Shown: positions 51,685 to 60,347 of the stretch, piece by piece
Layout of the letters: each line of letters starts with the position of its first letter
Position numbering within the stretch: the first letter of the stretch is position 1
From: RGIG6165 sp045545175
GTDB lineage: Bacteria > Bacillota > Clostridia > Oscillospirales > Feifaniaceae
NCBI GenBank assembly: GCA_045545175.1
Contig: JAZQAK010000047.1
Coordinates: forward strand, 124,001 to 188,000
Direction: 5' to 3'
DNA length: 64,000 bases
Program-made: the position numbers and the translations under genes
Notes under the pieces: generated by a model
Database searches by the model: none
Told to the model about the DNA's origin: nothing
What the model saw: only the letters and a program-made list of their open reading frames with translations

Positions 51685-52893
51685 TTAGTTTTTGATGAAC
51701 ATATCGTGAATAGCACGTACCGCCCTGTCTGCTTCTTCTTCCGCAATAAGAACGGATACCTTGATTTCACTTGTTGAAATCATCTGGATGTTAATCTCTC
51801 TTTCAGCAAGTGCTTCAAACATCTGTGCCGCAACACCAGGGTTGCTTACCATACCTGCACCGACGATAGAAACCTTTGCAACGTCTTCACTGTATGAAAT
51901 CTTATCGAAAGTAATTCTGTCGGCAAGACCTTCAACTGCCGCCTTTGCAATTTCTTTTTCACTCTGCTTAACCGTAAAACTGATATCATTCTTACCCGAC
52001 TGAGCAAGACACTGAATAATAATATCTACGTTTACACCCTTTGCTGCAAGTGTTGAGAATATTTTGAATGCAACACCCGGTTCATCCACAACACCGAGAA
52101 TTGTAACACGCATTACGTCTGTATCTTTGGCAACGCCACGAACGAGCATTTTTTCCACTTTAACTACCTCCTTGACCTTTGTGCCGGGCACGTCTCTGAA
52201 ACTCGACACAACTTCCATATTAACGTCATATTTCTTTGCAAGTTCCACACTTCTGTTATGGAGTACCTGAGCACCCATTGAAGCAAGTTCAAGCATTTCA
52301 TCAAATGTTATTTCATCAAGTTTCACGGCTGTCGGAACCTTTCTCGGATCCGCAGTATAAACACCGTCAACGTCTGTGTATATCTGACAAAGCTGAGCTT
52401 TCATAACCGCCGCAATTGCAACTGCAGTCGTATCACTTCCGCCTCTGCCGAGAGTTGTTATATCATCATACTTGTTGACTCCCTGGAAACCTGCAACGAT
52501 TATTATCTTTCTCTTATCAAGTTCACTCTGCAGACGTTCTGTATCACAAAGCCTTATTCTTGCATTTGAATACTTAGAATTGGTCTTCATACCTATCTGC
52601 CAGCCTGTAAGTGAAATTACGGGATAGCCGAGTTTTTCTATTGCCATAGCAAGCAGAGATATACTTATCTGCTCACCCGTTGAGAGAAGCATATCCATCT
52701 CTCTTTTTGAAGGATTAGGATTAATTTCCTTTGCCTTCTCTATAAGGTCATCCGTCGTGTCGCCCTGTGCAGATACGACAACTATAACGTCATTACCCTG
52801 ATCATATGTCCTTGTGACTATCTCAGCCACATGTCTTACTCTTTCAGCATCGGCAACTGATGAACCGCCGAATTTCTGAACAATAAGCGCCAT
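51685..52893 (-). CDS. lysC: Aspartokinase
   Basis: First enzyme of the aspartate pathway (lysine, threonine, methionine). 402 residues: kinase domain with VQKFGGSSVADAERV and GRGGSDTTAVAIA, then two ACT domains (about 265-335 and 340-402) that bind inhibitors (GVAFKIFSTLAAKGVNVDIIIQ; AAQMFEALAEREINIQMIS). GGAGGG precedes the ATG. It has its own promoter; the leader is only about 30 nt, too short for a lysine riboswitch. Confidence 0.96.
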   Translation of the reverse strand: MALIVQKFGGSSVADAERVRHVAEIVTRTYDQGNDVIVVVSAQGDTTDDLIEKAKEINPNPSKREMDMLLSTGEQISISLLAMAIEKLGYPVISLTGWQIGMKTNSKYSNARIRLCDTERLQSELDKRKIIIVAGFQGVNKYDDITTLGRGGSDTTAVAIAAVMKAQLCQIYTDVDGVYTADPRKVPTAVKLDEITFDEMLELASMGAQVLHNRSVELAKKYDVNMEVVSSFRDVPGTKVKEVVKVEKMLVRGVAKDTDVMRVTILGVVDEPGVAFKIFSTLAAKGVNVDIIIQCLAQSGKNDISFTVKQSEKEIAKAAVEGLADRITFDKISYSEDVAKVSIVGAGMVSNPGVAAQMFEALAEREINIQMISTSEIKVSVLIAEEEADRAVRAIHDMFIKN

Positions 52894-52931
52894 ATTCCTG
52901 TCCCTCCAATATTACTTCTTAAACAATTTAT

Positions 52932-52960
52932 AATAATAGCATTTTTTTACACATATATCA
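52932..52960 (-). promoter_or_regulatory. lysC promoter
   Basis: TTGATA (52955-52960), 17-nt spacer, TATTAT (52932-52937) on the minus strand, about 38 nt before the ATG. Confidence 0.8.
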
Positions 52961-53007
52961 ACAAATTTTTATAAATCCTTTCAATATCATATTATGAAAG
53001 ACGTGAT

Positions 53008-54234
53008 TTATTTGAGTATACGGTAGTATTTAATATTTTTACCCGTTTCCTTTTCAAGCGCCTCTTTTGCCAGGACGAAATCTTTTTCAACGGCAGGGCC
53101 TACCTTATATCCGCTTGTGCCTTTTGCCTTCTTTACACCGCATTCGCCGAAGGCTGTATAAACGTTTGCTTCGTCAATACCTTCAGCCCGTACAAGATAA
53201 GAAAATTCACAGTTTTCATGCTGTTCGATAATAACCTCCATATCAGAAGGCTCTGTCTCCTCCCAGCACAAATACTTTCTTGCATGCATATGCTTCATTC
53301 CGTCAATTATGTCGGCAACTGCTGCACTTGCGGTCGGAAGTTTGCCTGCGCCTCTACCATAGAACATCGCATCGCCAAGAGCATCGCCCCTGACGAGAAT
53401 TCCGTTGAATACGTCATTTACGCTGTATAACGGCGAGGATTTTTTTATAACGAAAGGTGCTACCATTACGGCAATTTTGCCGTTCTTTTCCAAAGACGCC
53501 TTTCCTATAAGTTTTATAATCGAATCGTTTGCCTCTGCAAGAGCAACGTCCTCATTATCGATATCTCGTATACCTTCTGTATAAACCGTTTTCGGATAAA
53601 CGTGCTTTCCGAAACACAGCGATGCAAGTATACATATCTTTCTGCAGGCATCAAGCCCGTCAACGTCTGCCGACGGATTTGCTTCTGCATAACCCTTGTT
53701 CTGCGCCTCCTTGAGTGCAGCTTCAAAGGTTTTTCCGTTTGTGAACATTTCGGTCAGTATATAATTCGTCGTACCGTTTAAAATACCTGCAACACTGTCA
53801 ATATTATTAGCGGCAAGACATTGATTGATAGGTCTTATTATAGGAATACCGCCGCCTACACTTGCTTCAAAAAGATAATTAAGATTGTTCTTTTTTGCAA
53901 GATTCAAAAGCTCGCCGCCCTTTTCTGCAACAACTTCTTTGTTGGACGTAACAACACTTTTACCGTTTTCAAGTGCTGCTTTTGCAAAATCATAAGCAGG
54001 ATGCAGACCGCCCATTGCTTCAACAACGATCGCAACCTCAGGGTCATTGAGTATCACGTTAAAATCTTTAACAAAAAGATGCTTATGCGGAACGTCAAAA
54101 TCACGAAGATCAAGAATGTATTTTACCTCTATCTCCTCATGCGTTCTGTCCTTTATCTCCGAAAGATGACCCGTTATTACTTCATATATACCGGATCCGA
54201 CTACACCGTATCCGAGAATTGCTATTTTAATCAT
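53008..54234 (-). CDS. hom: Homoserine dehydrogenase
   Basis: NAD(P)-dependent reduction of aspartate semialdehyde to homoserine. 408 residues: Rossmann motif ILGYGVVGSGIYEV, KSVVTSNKEVVAEKG, GGGIPIIRPINQCLA and GILNGTTNYILTEM (catalytic domain). The C-terminal about 80 residues may be a diverged ACT domain. It lies 11 nt after pheB. I see no clear terminator between hom and the lysC promoter. Confidence 0.96.
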   Translation of the reverse strand: MIKIAILGYGVVGSGIYEVITGHLSEIKDRTHEEIEVKYILDLRDFDVPHKHLFVKDFNVILNDPEVAIVVEAMGGLHPAYDFAKAALENGKSVVTSNKEVVAEKGGELLNLAKKNNLNYLFEASVGGGIPIIRPINQCLAANNIDSVAGILNGTTNYILTEMFTNGKTFEAALKEAQNKGYAEANPSADVDGLDACRKICILASLCFGKHVYPKTVYTEGIRDIDNEDVALAEANDSIIKLIGKASLEKNGKIAVMVAPFVIKKSSPLYSVNDVFNGILVRGDALGDAMFYGRGAGKLPTASAAVADIIDGMKHMHARKYLCWEETEPSDMEVIIEQHENCEFSYLVRAEGIDEANVYTAFGECGVKKAKGTSGYKVGPAVEKDFVLAKEALEKETGKNIKYYRILK

Positions 54235-54245
54235 TTGTTTCTCCT

Positions 54246-54692
54246 TTATATCTCAGTACCTGCCACGGTAACACTTTTTACACCTTTTATCATCTCAAGC
54301 CTCGATACCAACGTATCAAGACAACACTTCATTTCAGCCGTTTCAAAAGAAACCGTAACAAGCGACATTCCGTTTGACGGAATATTCTGATTGATTGTCA
54401 CTATATTGCAGCCGTTTTCTGCAAGACATGACAACAAAAGCGACAACGTTCCCACCTTATCATTTATCATAAAAGAAAAAGTAAGCACCCTGTCTTTTGT
54501 CCTTTCAGAGAAAGGAAATACGTAGTCCTTATACTTATAAAAAGCACTTCTTGATATGCCTGCTTTATCGACAGCTTCCAGAATGGTCTTTGCTTCACCG
54601 GTTGCAAGCATTTTTTTAACTTCAACAACCTTTACGTAGACCTCAGGAAGTGCTGTACGATCAATAATCAGGAACTCTTTTTTCTTGTCCAT
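54246..54692 (-). CDS. pheB: ACT-domain protein PheB (UPF0735)
   Basis: 148 residues. The N-terminal half is a helix-turn-helix-like region (GEAKTILEAVDKAGISRSAFYKYKDYVFPF); the C-terminal half is an ACT domain (MINDKVGTLSLLLSCLAENGCNIVTINQNIP). In Firmicutes pheB is next to hom or pheA; it was once called a chorismate mutase but is now seen as a likely amino-acid-responsive regulator. First gene of pheB-hom. Confidence 0.9.
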   Translation of the reverse strand: MDKKKEFLIIDRTALPEVYVKVVEVKKMLATGEAKTILEAVDKAGISRSAFYKYKDYVFPFSERTKDRVLTFSFMINDKVGTLSLLLSCLAENGCNIVTINQNIPSNGMSLVTVSFETAEMKCCLDTLVSRLEMIKGVKSVTVAGTEI

Positions 54693-54724
54693 ATATGTTC
54701 ATCCTTCACGCACATTTGTCTTTA

Positions 54725-54754
54725 ATATTAGGAATGATACCACATACTAAACAA
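54725..54754 (-). promoter_or_regulatory. Probable pheB-hom promoter
   Basis: TTGTTT (54749-54754), 18-nt spacer, TAATAT (54725-54730) on the minus strand, 33 nt before pheB. No convincing plus-strand promoter for the divergent ytvI gene was found in the same gap. Confidence 0.45.
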
Positions 54755-54791
54755 TAAATCAACTATTTTTTTATAAATCAGGAGGATAATT

Positions 54792-55826
54792 TTGAATAAC
54801 AAAAAATTAGATCTCATTATAAACATATTATATTATGCAGTTTTAACCCTCATAGTCTTCGGATTGCTGCGTTTTTTCAAACTGCTTTCACCGTTTGTGA
54901 TAGGTTTTGTCATCTCTGTACTTATATATCCGGCTGTCAGCTACCTGAAAAACAAAATAAGAATACCTGCCCCTTTATCAGCAGGTATTCTCGTAACGCT
55001 TATTCTATCCGTTGTTGCAAGCTTGATTTTCCTGTTATCTTCTCTTTTATATAAACAGATACTTTCACTTTCTCAGAAACTGCCTCATATAATCAACGAC
55101 TTCAGTGTGAGTCTGACAGAGTTTTTCAAATCAAACCGTATCGACGTTTCTGTTGATATGATATCCAACGTAAAGCAGAGCATCTCATCTTCCGCAGTTG
55201 ACTTTTCAATGTCGGCACTCGGCAGCCTCAGTGACGGGTTATCGTCAATACCCTCCATTTTTATATTCTTTGCCGCAGCAGTAATATCCTGCGTTCTATT
55301 TTGCAGCGATATGCCGAGAATACGTATATTCCTGCGGGAATTTCTTCCCTGCCGTTTCAGAAAGATTGCGCTTGAGATAAAGCGTTTTTCAAGTGCAACA
55401 CTCGCCCGTATGCTTAAAGCATATACCGTAATAATGATTATCACGTTTTTGGAACTTATACTGGGTTTTTATCTGTTTGGCATTGAAAATCCGCTTACAA
55501 AAGCCTTTCTCATAGCAATCATTGACATTCTTCCCGTACTCGGTTGCGGAACAATTCTTTTACCCTGGGCTTTAATCTCGGTAATCGGAGGAAATACGGC
55601 CCTTGGTATAAAACTTGCCGTTTTGTACCTCATAATAGCGTGTGTACGACAGTTTGCCGAACCGAAAATTGTCGGCACGAACATCGGTATGAATCCCCTG
55701 CTGACACTTGTTTCCGTATACGTAGGCTTTCGCATTTCAGGGATAAGCGGTATGTTCGTTTTTCCGATTATCGTCATAACCGTTCTTCACCTGTTCAAAA
55801 CGGGATACATCAGATTCCCGAAATAA
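54792..55826 (+). CDS. AI-2E/YtvI-type integral membrane protein
   Basis: 344 residues, about eight membrane segments, PF01594-type. The YtvI-like hallmarks are in the C-terminal half: IAIIDILPVLGCGTILLPWALI and EPKIVGTNIGMNPLLTL. YtvI in Bacillus is a sporulation membrane protein; other members are transporters, so function is open. The start is TTG at 54792, chosen by AGGAGG 6 nt upstream. It is one of the few plus-strand genes and converges on folD with a 4-bp gap. Confidence 0.88.
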   Translation: MNNKKLDLIINILYYAVLTLIVFGLLRFFKLLSPFVIGFVISVLIYPAVSYLKNKIRIPAPLSAGILVTLILSVVASLIFLLSSLLYKQILSLSQKLPHIINDFSVSLTEFFKSNRIDVSVDMISNVKQSISSSAVDFSMSALGSLSDGLSSIPSIFIFFAAAVISCVLFCSDMPRIRIFLREFLPCRFRKIALEIKRFSSATLARMLKAYTVIMIITFLELILGFYLFGIENPLTKAFLIAIIDILPVLGCGTILLPWALISVIGGNTALGIKLAVLYLIIACVRQFAEPKIVGTNIGMNPLLTLVSVYVGFRISGISGMFVFPIIVITVLHLFKTGYIRFPK

Positions 55827-55836
55827 AATTTTATTT
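55821..55836. other. A+T palindrome holding two stop codons
   Basis: AAATAAAATTTTATTT is a perfect 16-bp palindrome. The ytvI-like stop TAA (55824-55826) and the folD stop TAA (55831-55833, minus) are symmetric within it. With no G or C it is unlikely to be a strong terminator, yet no other hairpin separates these converging genes. Confidence 0.6.
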
Positions 55837-56682
55837 TACAGAATCTTTTGCCGCAGTAAGCGTATTCTTTAAAAGCATGGTAATCGTCATGGGGCCGACA
55901 CCACCCGGTACAGGTGTTATGTACGATACTTTGTCAAACACCGCATCGTAATCAACGTCACCGTAGAGTTTGCCGTCCTGACCTCTGTTTATACCGACGT
56001 CAATTACAACTGCACCCTCTTTAACCATATCCGCAGTTACAAACTTACTTCTGCCTACTGCTGCCACAAGAATGTCTGCTTTTGACGTAACTTCCGCAAG
56101 ATTTTTTGTCTTTGAATGGCATATCGTAACCGTTGCATTTCTCTGAAGCATAAGCATTGCCTGAGGCTTGCCCACAATATTGCTTCTGCCTATTATTACA
56201 CAGTTTTTACCCTCAATTTCAATGTCATAAGCATCAAGAAGTTCCATAACGCCTGCGGGTGTGCAGGGAACGAAAGACTGATTGCCAATCATAATTCTTC
56301 CTACGTTGGCAGGATGGAATGCATCTACGTCTTTTTCAGGCGGAATTGCCTTTATTACTTCCTCTTCATCAATATGTGCAGGAAGCGGAAGCTGAACAAG
56401 TATGCCGTGAATTGCGTTATCCTTTGCAAGTTCATCCACTTTTTCAAGAAGCTGTGCCTGTGTCGTATCACCGGGCATTTCTATAACCACTGAATACATA
56501 CCAACGTCCTGACATGCTTTATGCTTATTTCTCACGTACACCTGTGATGCAGGATTCTCTCCCACTATGATTACGGCAAGACCGGGTGTTACGCCCTTTT
56601 CTTTTACAAATTCTGCCGTTTCTTTTGCTATTCTCTCTCTCACAGAAGCGGATACCGCTTTACCGTCAATTATCTGTGCCAT
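55831..56682 (-). CDS. folD: Methylenetetrahydrofolate dehydrogenase/cyclohydrolase FolD
   Basis: Bifunctional folate one-carbon enzyme, 283 residues. The active-site lysine region is ASQVYVRNKHKACQDVG; HGILVQLPLPAHI, VIGRSNIVGKP and TPVPGGVGPMTITMLL are all canonical. It could supply methylene-THF to ThyX and TrmFO. AAAGGG precedes the ATG, inside the lgt 3' end (17-nt overlap). Last gene of the rlmN-stp-prkC run. Confidence 0.97.
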   Translation of the reverse strand: MAQIIDGKAVSASVRERIAKETAEFVKEKGVTPGLAVIIVGENPASQVYVRNKHKACQDVGMYSVVIEMPGDTTQAQLLEKVDELAKDNAIHGILVQLPLPAHIDEEEVIKAIPPEKDVDAFHPANVGRIMIGNQSFVPCTPAGVMELLDAYDIEIEGKNCVIIGRSNIVGKPQAMLMLQRNATVTICHSKTKNLAEVTSKADILVAAVGRSKFVTADMVKEGAVVIDVGINRGQDGKLYGDVDYDAVFDKVSYITPVPGGVGPMTITMLLKNTLTAAKDSVK

Positions 56683-57490
56683 TTTCTTTACCCTTTTCTT
56701 TCTTTAAAATAAATACCGCCAAAGCAAGACCTGCAAGTACCGCAACTCCCGATACAAGAACCGAAACAGGTACGGAGAGCACTTTAAGCTGGTCTGTTCT
56801 CAGCTGTTCAATAAAAAATCTTCCGATACCGTACCATATAAGGTATCCACCGAAAATAACCCCCCTGTACTTTTTGCTGTATTTAAATAACGTAAGCAAA
56901 ATCACAAGACCTGCAAGATTCCAGAGCGATTCATATAAAAACGTAGGGTGCACTATCGTTTCCTTACCGTTTATAAGCAGTTGCATTCCCCACGGAAGTG
57001 TGGTTTCACTGCCAAATGCCTCCTGATTGACAAAATTGCCCCACCTGCCGACAATCTGTCCTACAAGAAAACAAGGTGCAACAACGTCCGCGACGTCGGC
57101 TATTCTGATTTTTTTGATTTTACAGTGTATTACGGCACATATAAATGCACCGATGACGGCACCGTATATTGCCATACCACCGTCTCTTATTGCAAAAACC
57201 TCTTTAATGCTGTTGTATGAACCGTTCGGGTCAAAAATCACATAATAAAGCCTTGCACAAATTACAGACACGGGCGTTATCCATATAATACCGTCAAGCA
57301 CGTCATCCTGTTTTATGCCCTTTTTATTTGCAAGATAAAGACCTAAAAGTACGGCAAGCACGAAACCCGTCGCTATCAGAATGGCATACCAGTATATTTC
57401 AAAACTGCCGATTCTGAATGCAACGTTGTCAATATTAAACTCACCTATTCCAAGCCCGGGAAAAGAAATTGAACCGTTTCCTCTATTCAT
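56666..57490 (-). CDS. lgt: Prolipoprotein diacylglyceryl transferase
   Basis: Integral membrane enzyme adding diacylglycerol to the lipobox cysteine of prelipoproteins. 274 residues, about seven membrane segments. The signature GRWGNFVNQEAFG and the essential His/Glu region YAILIATGFVLA...GGMAIYGAVIGAF are present. It overlaps ymfH by 4 nt. Confidence 0.96.
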   Translation of the reverse strand: MNRGNGSISFPGLGIGEFNIDNVAFRIGSFEIYWYAILIATGFVLAVLLGLYLANKKGIKQDDVLDGIIWITPVSVICARLYYVIFDPNGSYNSIKEVFAIRDGGMAIYGAVIGAFICAVIHCKIKKIRIADVADVVAPCFLVGQIVGRWGNFVNQEAFGSETTLPWGMQLLINGKETIVHPTFLYESLWNLAGLVILLTLFKYSKKYRGVIFGGYLIWYGIGRFFIEQLRTDQLKVLSVPVSVLVSGVAVLAGLALAVFILKKEKGKENGTDN

Positions 57491-58779
57491 CTCTGTTCCT
57501 CCATAACGTCAACGACAGATAACGAAATATACTCATCGCAGAACACGTCAAGCATTTCAAGAACGTCTTTCTTGGTCACAGAATAATACGGTTTAAAACT
57601 GTCAAAGAAATCTACGCCTGCAAAATACGTTGAAAGCATTGCATATACCGTATCATCCGTTTTGTCAAACACGTCTATCGCACCGCCGAGAAGAGCTTTT
57701 TTGTTCATTTCAAATTCGGCATCGTCGATTCCGTTTTTCTTTATCTTTTCAATCTCTTCCCTGATGATTGCATACGCTTCGTCAGGTTTTGCACTTTCAC
57801 CCGAAATTATAACGAGCGAGTACGTATCGGAAATATTGTATTCACTGTCAAAAGACTCATTTATATAACCGCCTTCGTAAAGACGTTTATAAAGCGGAGA
57901 ACTCTTTCCGAAAAGAATACTTAAAAGAAGCGTCATTGCTATCTCTCTGCGAGACTTGTCTGCAGGAGAAAGAGTATGCCCGAAATCCTTAACACCCATA
58001 CAAAAATACGGTATTGATATAGGCATCGCTATTCTTACTTCTTTTTTCTTGACCGTTTTAGGTTCTTCCTCCGTAACAACCTTTACGTTAGTCGGTTTTA
58101 CGCACTTTAACGTTTTTTCACATACCTCAAATACAGTTTTCGGGTCTGCAGGACCGCATACGCAGAGTACCATATTTGCAGGATTATAGAAATTATTATA
58201 CGTCTTATAAAGTATGTCAGGCGTTATCTCGGCAATGCTTTCAACAGTGCCCGCAATATCGTTTTTAACGGCATTATGCTCGTATACCGCACTCATTAAA
58301 TTCATAAGCACACGCCACGAGGGAGAATCGTCATACATTTTTATTTCCTGACCGATGATCCCCTGCTCTTTATCAACCGTTTCTTTAGTAAAATACGGTG
58401 CCTGAACGAATTTTATAAGCGTTTCAAGATTTTTTTCAAAATTGTCGGTACAGGAAAATTCGTACACCGTTTTGTCAAAGCTTGTAAAAGCATTTGCAGA
58501 TGCACCATACTCACCAAAAAGGCTGAATACGTCCATGCCGTTTTCATTTTCAAACATTTTATGTTCAAGAAAATGTGCCGTACCGTCAGGAATTACCGTA
58601 ACTTCCGTTTCGCCGTCTGCAATATATCTGTCAACGGATGAACCGTATTTCGTACCGAACATAACGTAATTCTCGGTAAAAAGCGGTTTGGGACAGACCA
58701 ATATATGTACACCGCTTTCATGTACCGCCGAATATATTTTTTCGCCAAATTGAGCGTCTTCTTTAATTTCAAACTTCAT
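57487..58779 (-). CDS. ymfH: M16 zinc metallopeptidase, YmfH type (catalytic partner)
   Basis: Inverzincin-fold peptidase of 430 residues. The zinc motif HFLEH (in DGTAHFLEHKMF) with the distal Glu region marks the active subunit. A second ATG at 58791 would add four residues; the start is uncertain because AAAGGA is 1 nt from the upstream ATG and about 13 nt from the one used here. Homologues begin MKF-like. It overlaps ymfF. YmfF/YmfH pairs work as heterodimers in related M16 families; substrate unknown. Confidence 0.9.
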   Translation of the reverse strand: MKFEIKEDAQFGEKIYSAVHESGVHILVCPKPLFTENYVMFGTKYGSSVDRYIADGETEVTVIPDGTAHFLEHKMFENENGMDVFSLFGEYGASANAFTSFDKTVYEFSCTDNFEKNLETLIKFVQAPYFTKETVDKEQGIIGQEIKMYDDSPSWRVLMNLMSAVYEHNAVKNDIAGTVESIAEITPDILYKTYNNFYNPANMVLCVCGPADPKTVFEVCEKTLKCVKPTNVKVVTEEEPKTVKKKEVRIAMPISIPYFCMGVKDFGHTLSPADKSRREIAMTLLLSILFGKSSPLYKRLYEGGYINESFDSEYNISDTYSLVIISGESAKPDEAYAIIREEIEKIKKNGIDDAEFEMNKKALLGGAIDVFDKTDDTVYAMLSTYFAGVDFFDSFKPYYSVTKKDVLEMLDVFCDEYISLSVVDVMEEQR

Positions 58780-60055
58780 CGGTCTGTGCATTTCCTTTCA
58801 AATAATAAACCGTGTCAAGTTTTATCTTAGTGGCAACTCTTACCACGTCTTCTTTTGTGACACTTAAAATACTATTAATGAACTCATCCTGTTCTCTGTC
58901 GGTTCCGTCGTAAGTTTCAGCAGCGGTCCACGACACCATGGCACCTGCACTGTCAAAACTGCTTTTTAATAAATTGACATAGAATTTTTTTGCGTTGGCA
59001 ATTTCTTCGTCACTGACGTTTCCGTTTTTGATTTCTTCAAGTTGCTGAAGAATACCTGCCTCGGCTTTCTCCTTATTCTCACACTCAATGCCCGAGGAAA
59101 CAAGAAGTATACCCTTCGTTTCTATCAGCTGTGAACGGCAATAGTAGCAGAGGGACATTTTTTCTCTTACAACAGTAAAAAGTTTGCTTGTCGGTGCAAG
59201 TCCGTATATGACGTTGAATATAGAAAGTGCTGCATAGTCTTTATCGCTTCTTACTATGCCCGTCCTAAATCCAAGTGACAGTTTCCCCTGAGTAACGGGC
59301 ATTTCTTCGGTCACTCTTTTGACGTTTTCCACGTCGTATACGATGGGGTACTTTTCGTAGGAAACGGGAGTAATGGCGTTTTTGGTAAATTTATCCGTAA
59401 CAGCCTGTACAACCGTTTCTTCACTTTCTGCACCTACGTAGTAGACGTCAAGACGTGTTTTTGCCACGTAATCTTTATAATACTCATAAAGTTTTTTCTC
59501 ATCTATACTCTCTACAACAGACTCCTCACCCTCGGAACTGATCCCGTAAAGTTCGTTCTCACACATAAGTGAAATGCACTTTTTTCTTGCATAAACGGTT
59601 TTATTGTTGATATCCGCCCTTATTGAGTCTATCATATTCTTTTTTTCTATGCCGACTATCTTAGCATCGAAAGCACCGTCTTTTACAAGCGGATCAAACA
59701 AAACGTCTGTAATAGTTTCCAGAGCATCAGCAAGCATAGATTTTTTATCGGGCGTGAACGCACCGTTTAAAAACTTCATGGTTACACCCGTTTGCTGAAT
59801 ATCTCCCCTTTTCGTGTTGAGAGAAGAAAAATCAGCACCATAAAGTTCATAAAGTCTGTCGTTAATCGACTTGATGTCAGGCAGTTTACGGCATCCCGTC
59901 ATAAGCACGTTTATAAGTAGCGTTCTGTACGACGTATATACCTTATCAAGACCTGCAGAAAACAGCATAGTTATCTTATCCGTCTTGAACTTGTCCGTCT
60001 TTATATAATGCAGCGTTACACCGCTGCATATATGTATGTGTTTTGCTTTATACAA
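58769..60055 (-). CDS. ymfF: M16 peptidase-like protein, YmfF type (non-catalytic partner)
   Basis: 428-residue M16-fold protein without the HxxEH motif, so structural. Recognisable parts are MLFSAGLDKVYTSYRTLLINVLMTGCRKLPDI at the N-terminus, an R/Y pair region LSLGFRTGIVRSDKDYAAL, and MSLCYYCRSQL. The start is TTG at 60055: AGAGGTG lies 6 nt upstream, whereas the GTG at 60064 is part of that ribosome site. It directly follows the SpoVM-like micro-ORF. Confidence 0.88.
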   Translation of the reverse strand: MYKAKHIHICSGVTLHYIKTDKFKTDKITMLFSAGLDKVYTSYRTLLINVLMTGCRKLPDIKSINDRLYELYGADFSSLNTKRGDIQQTGVTMKFLNGAFTPDKKSMLADALETITDVLFDPLVKDGAFDAKIVGIEKKNMIDSIRADINNKTVYARKKCISLMCENELYGISSEGEESVVESIDEKKLYEYYKDYVAKTRLDVYYVGAESEETVVQAVTDKFTKNAITPVSYEKYPIVYDVENVKRVTEEMPVTQGKLSLGFRTGIVRSDKDYAALSIFNVIYGLAPTSKLFTVVREKMSLCYYCRSQLIETKGILLVSSGIECENKEKAEAGILQQLEEIKNGNVSDEEIANAKKFYVNLLKSSFDSAGAMVSWTAAETYDGTDREQDEFINSILSVTKEDVVRVATKIKLDTVYYLKGNAQTDEV

Positions 60056-60060
60056 TATTT

Positions 60061-60117
60061 TCACCTCTTACAGAATATACGAAAAAACGAAGGCAATTTG
60101 TAGCAACTTACTTTCAT
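60061..60117 (-). CDS. spoVM: SpoVM-like micro-ORF (18 residues)
   Basis: ATG at 60117, AGGAG (60126-60130) 8 nt upstream, TGA at 60061-60063. The product is MKVSCYKLPSFFRIFCKR. It shares with Bacillus SpoVM (26 residues) the start Met-Lys, Lys-Leu-Pro at 7-9 and Phe at 11, followed by a hydrophobic/basic amphipathic stretch. SpoVM is a curvature-sensing peptide that anchors spore-coat assembly on the forespore. In Bacillus spoVM also lies in the prpC-prkC-rsgA neighbourhood, as here. It is eight residues shorter than the Bacillus peptide, so the call is an inference from motif plus position. Confidence 0.65.
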   Translation of the reverse strand: MKVSCYKLPSFFRIFCKR

Positions 60118-60128
60118 AAAGGCATCTC

Positions 60129-60281
60129 CTAACAAAAAAGATAAAGTATGCCGACAGCAACTACGATAACCGCAAGCAAAATTGCAAGTATCCAGGACGG
60201 CAGGATAAGTGAAAGTGCTATTCCGCCGCCTACACAAACTACCGCTATCCCAAGTAATCTTTTATTATTGCATCCGAACAT
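60129..60281 (-). CDS. 50-residue small membrane protein
   Basis: Minus-strand ORF, ATG at 60281, TAG at 60129-60131, with a G-rich GGGGG 9 nt upstream. The peptide starts MFGCNNKRLLGIAVV, has two hydrophobic segments (about 9-27 and 30-49) joined by a Pro-Ser-Trp turn and ends YLFC. I recall proteins of this size and pattern in many Clostridia but no function. The stop codon overlaps the ribosome site of the SpoVM-like ORF, so the two are probably coupled. The 66 bp up to rsgA contain nothing else I recognise. Confidence 0.72.
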   Translation of the reverse strand: MFGCNNKRLLGIAVVCVGGGIALSLILPSWILAILLAVIVVAVGILYLFC

Positions 60282-60347
60282 AACGCTCAGCCCCCTGCTG
60301 CCGACTGTTTATATTTCATATTATGCAGCAGTGCCTGTACTTGTTTC

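Noticed and set aside
52894..53007. Lysine riboswitch in front of lysC
   Set aside because: The promoter at 52932-52960 leaves a leader of only about 30 nt, and no multi-helix leader or terminator is present.
54693..54791. Plus-strand promoter for the ytvI-like gene
   Set aside because: TTGTCT at about 54716 has no acceptable -10 box at 16-18 nt; left unassigned.
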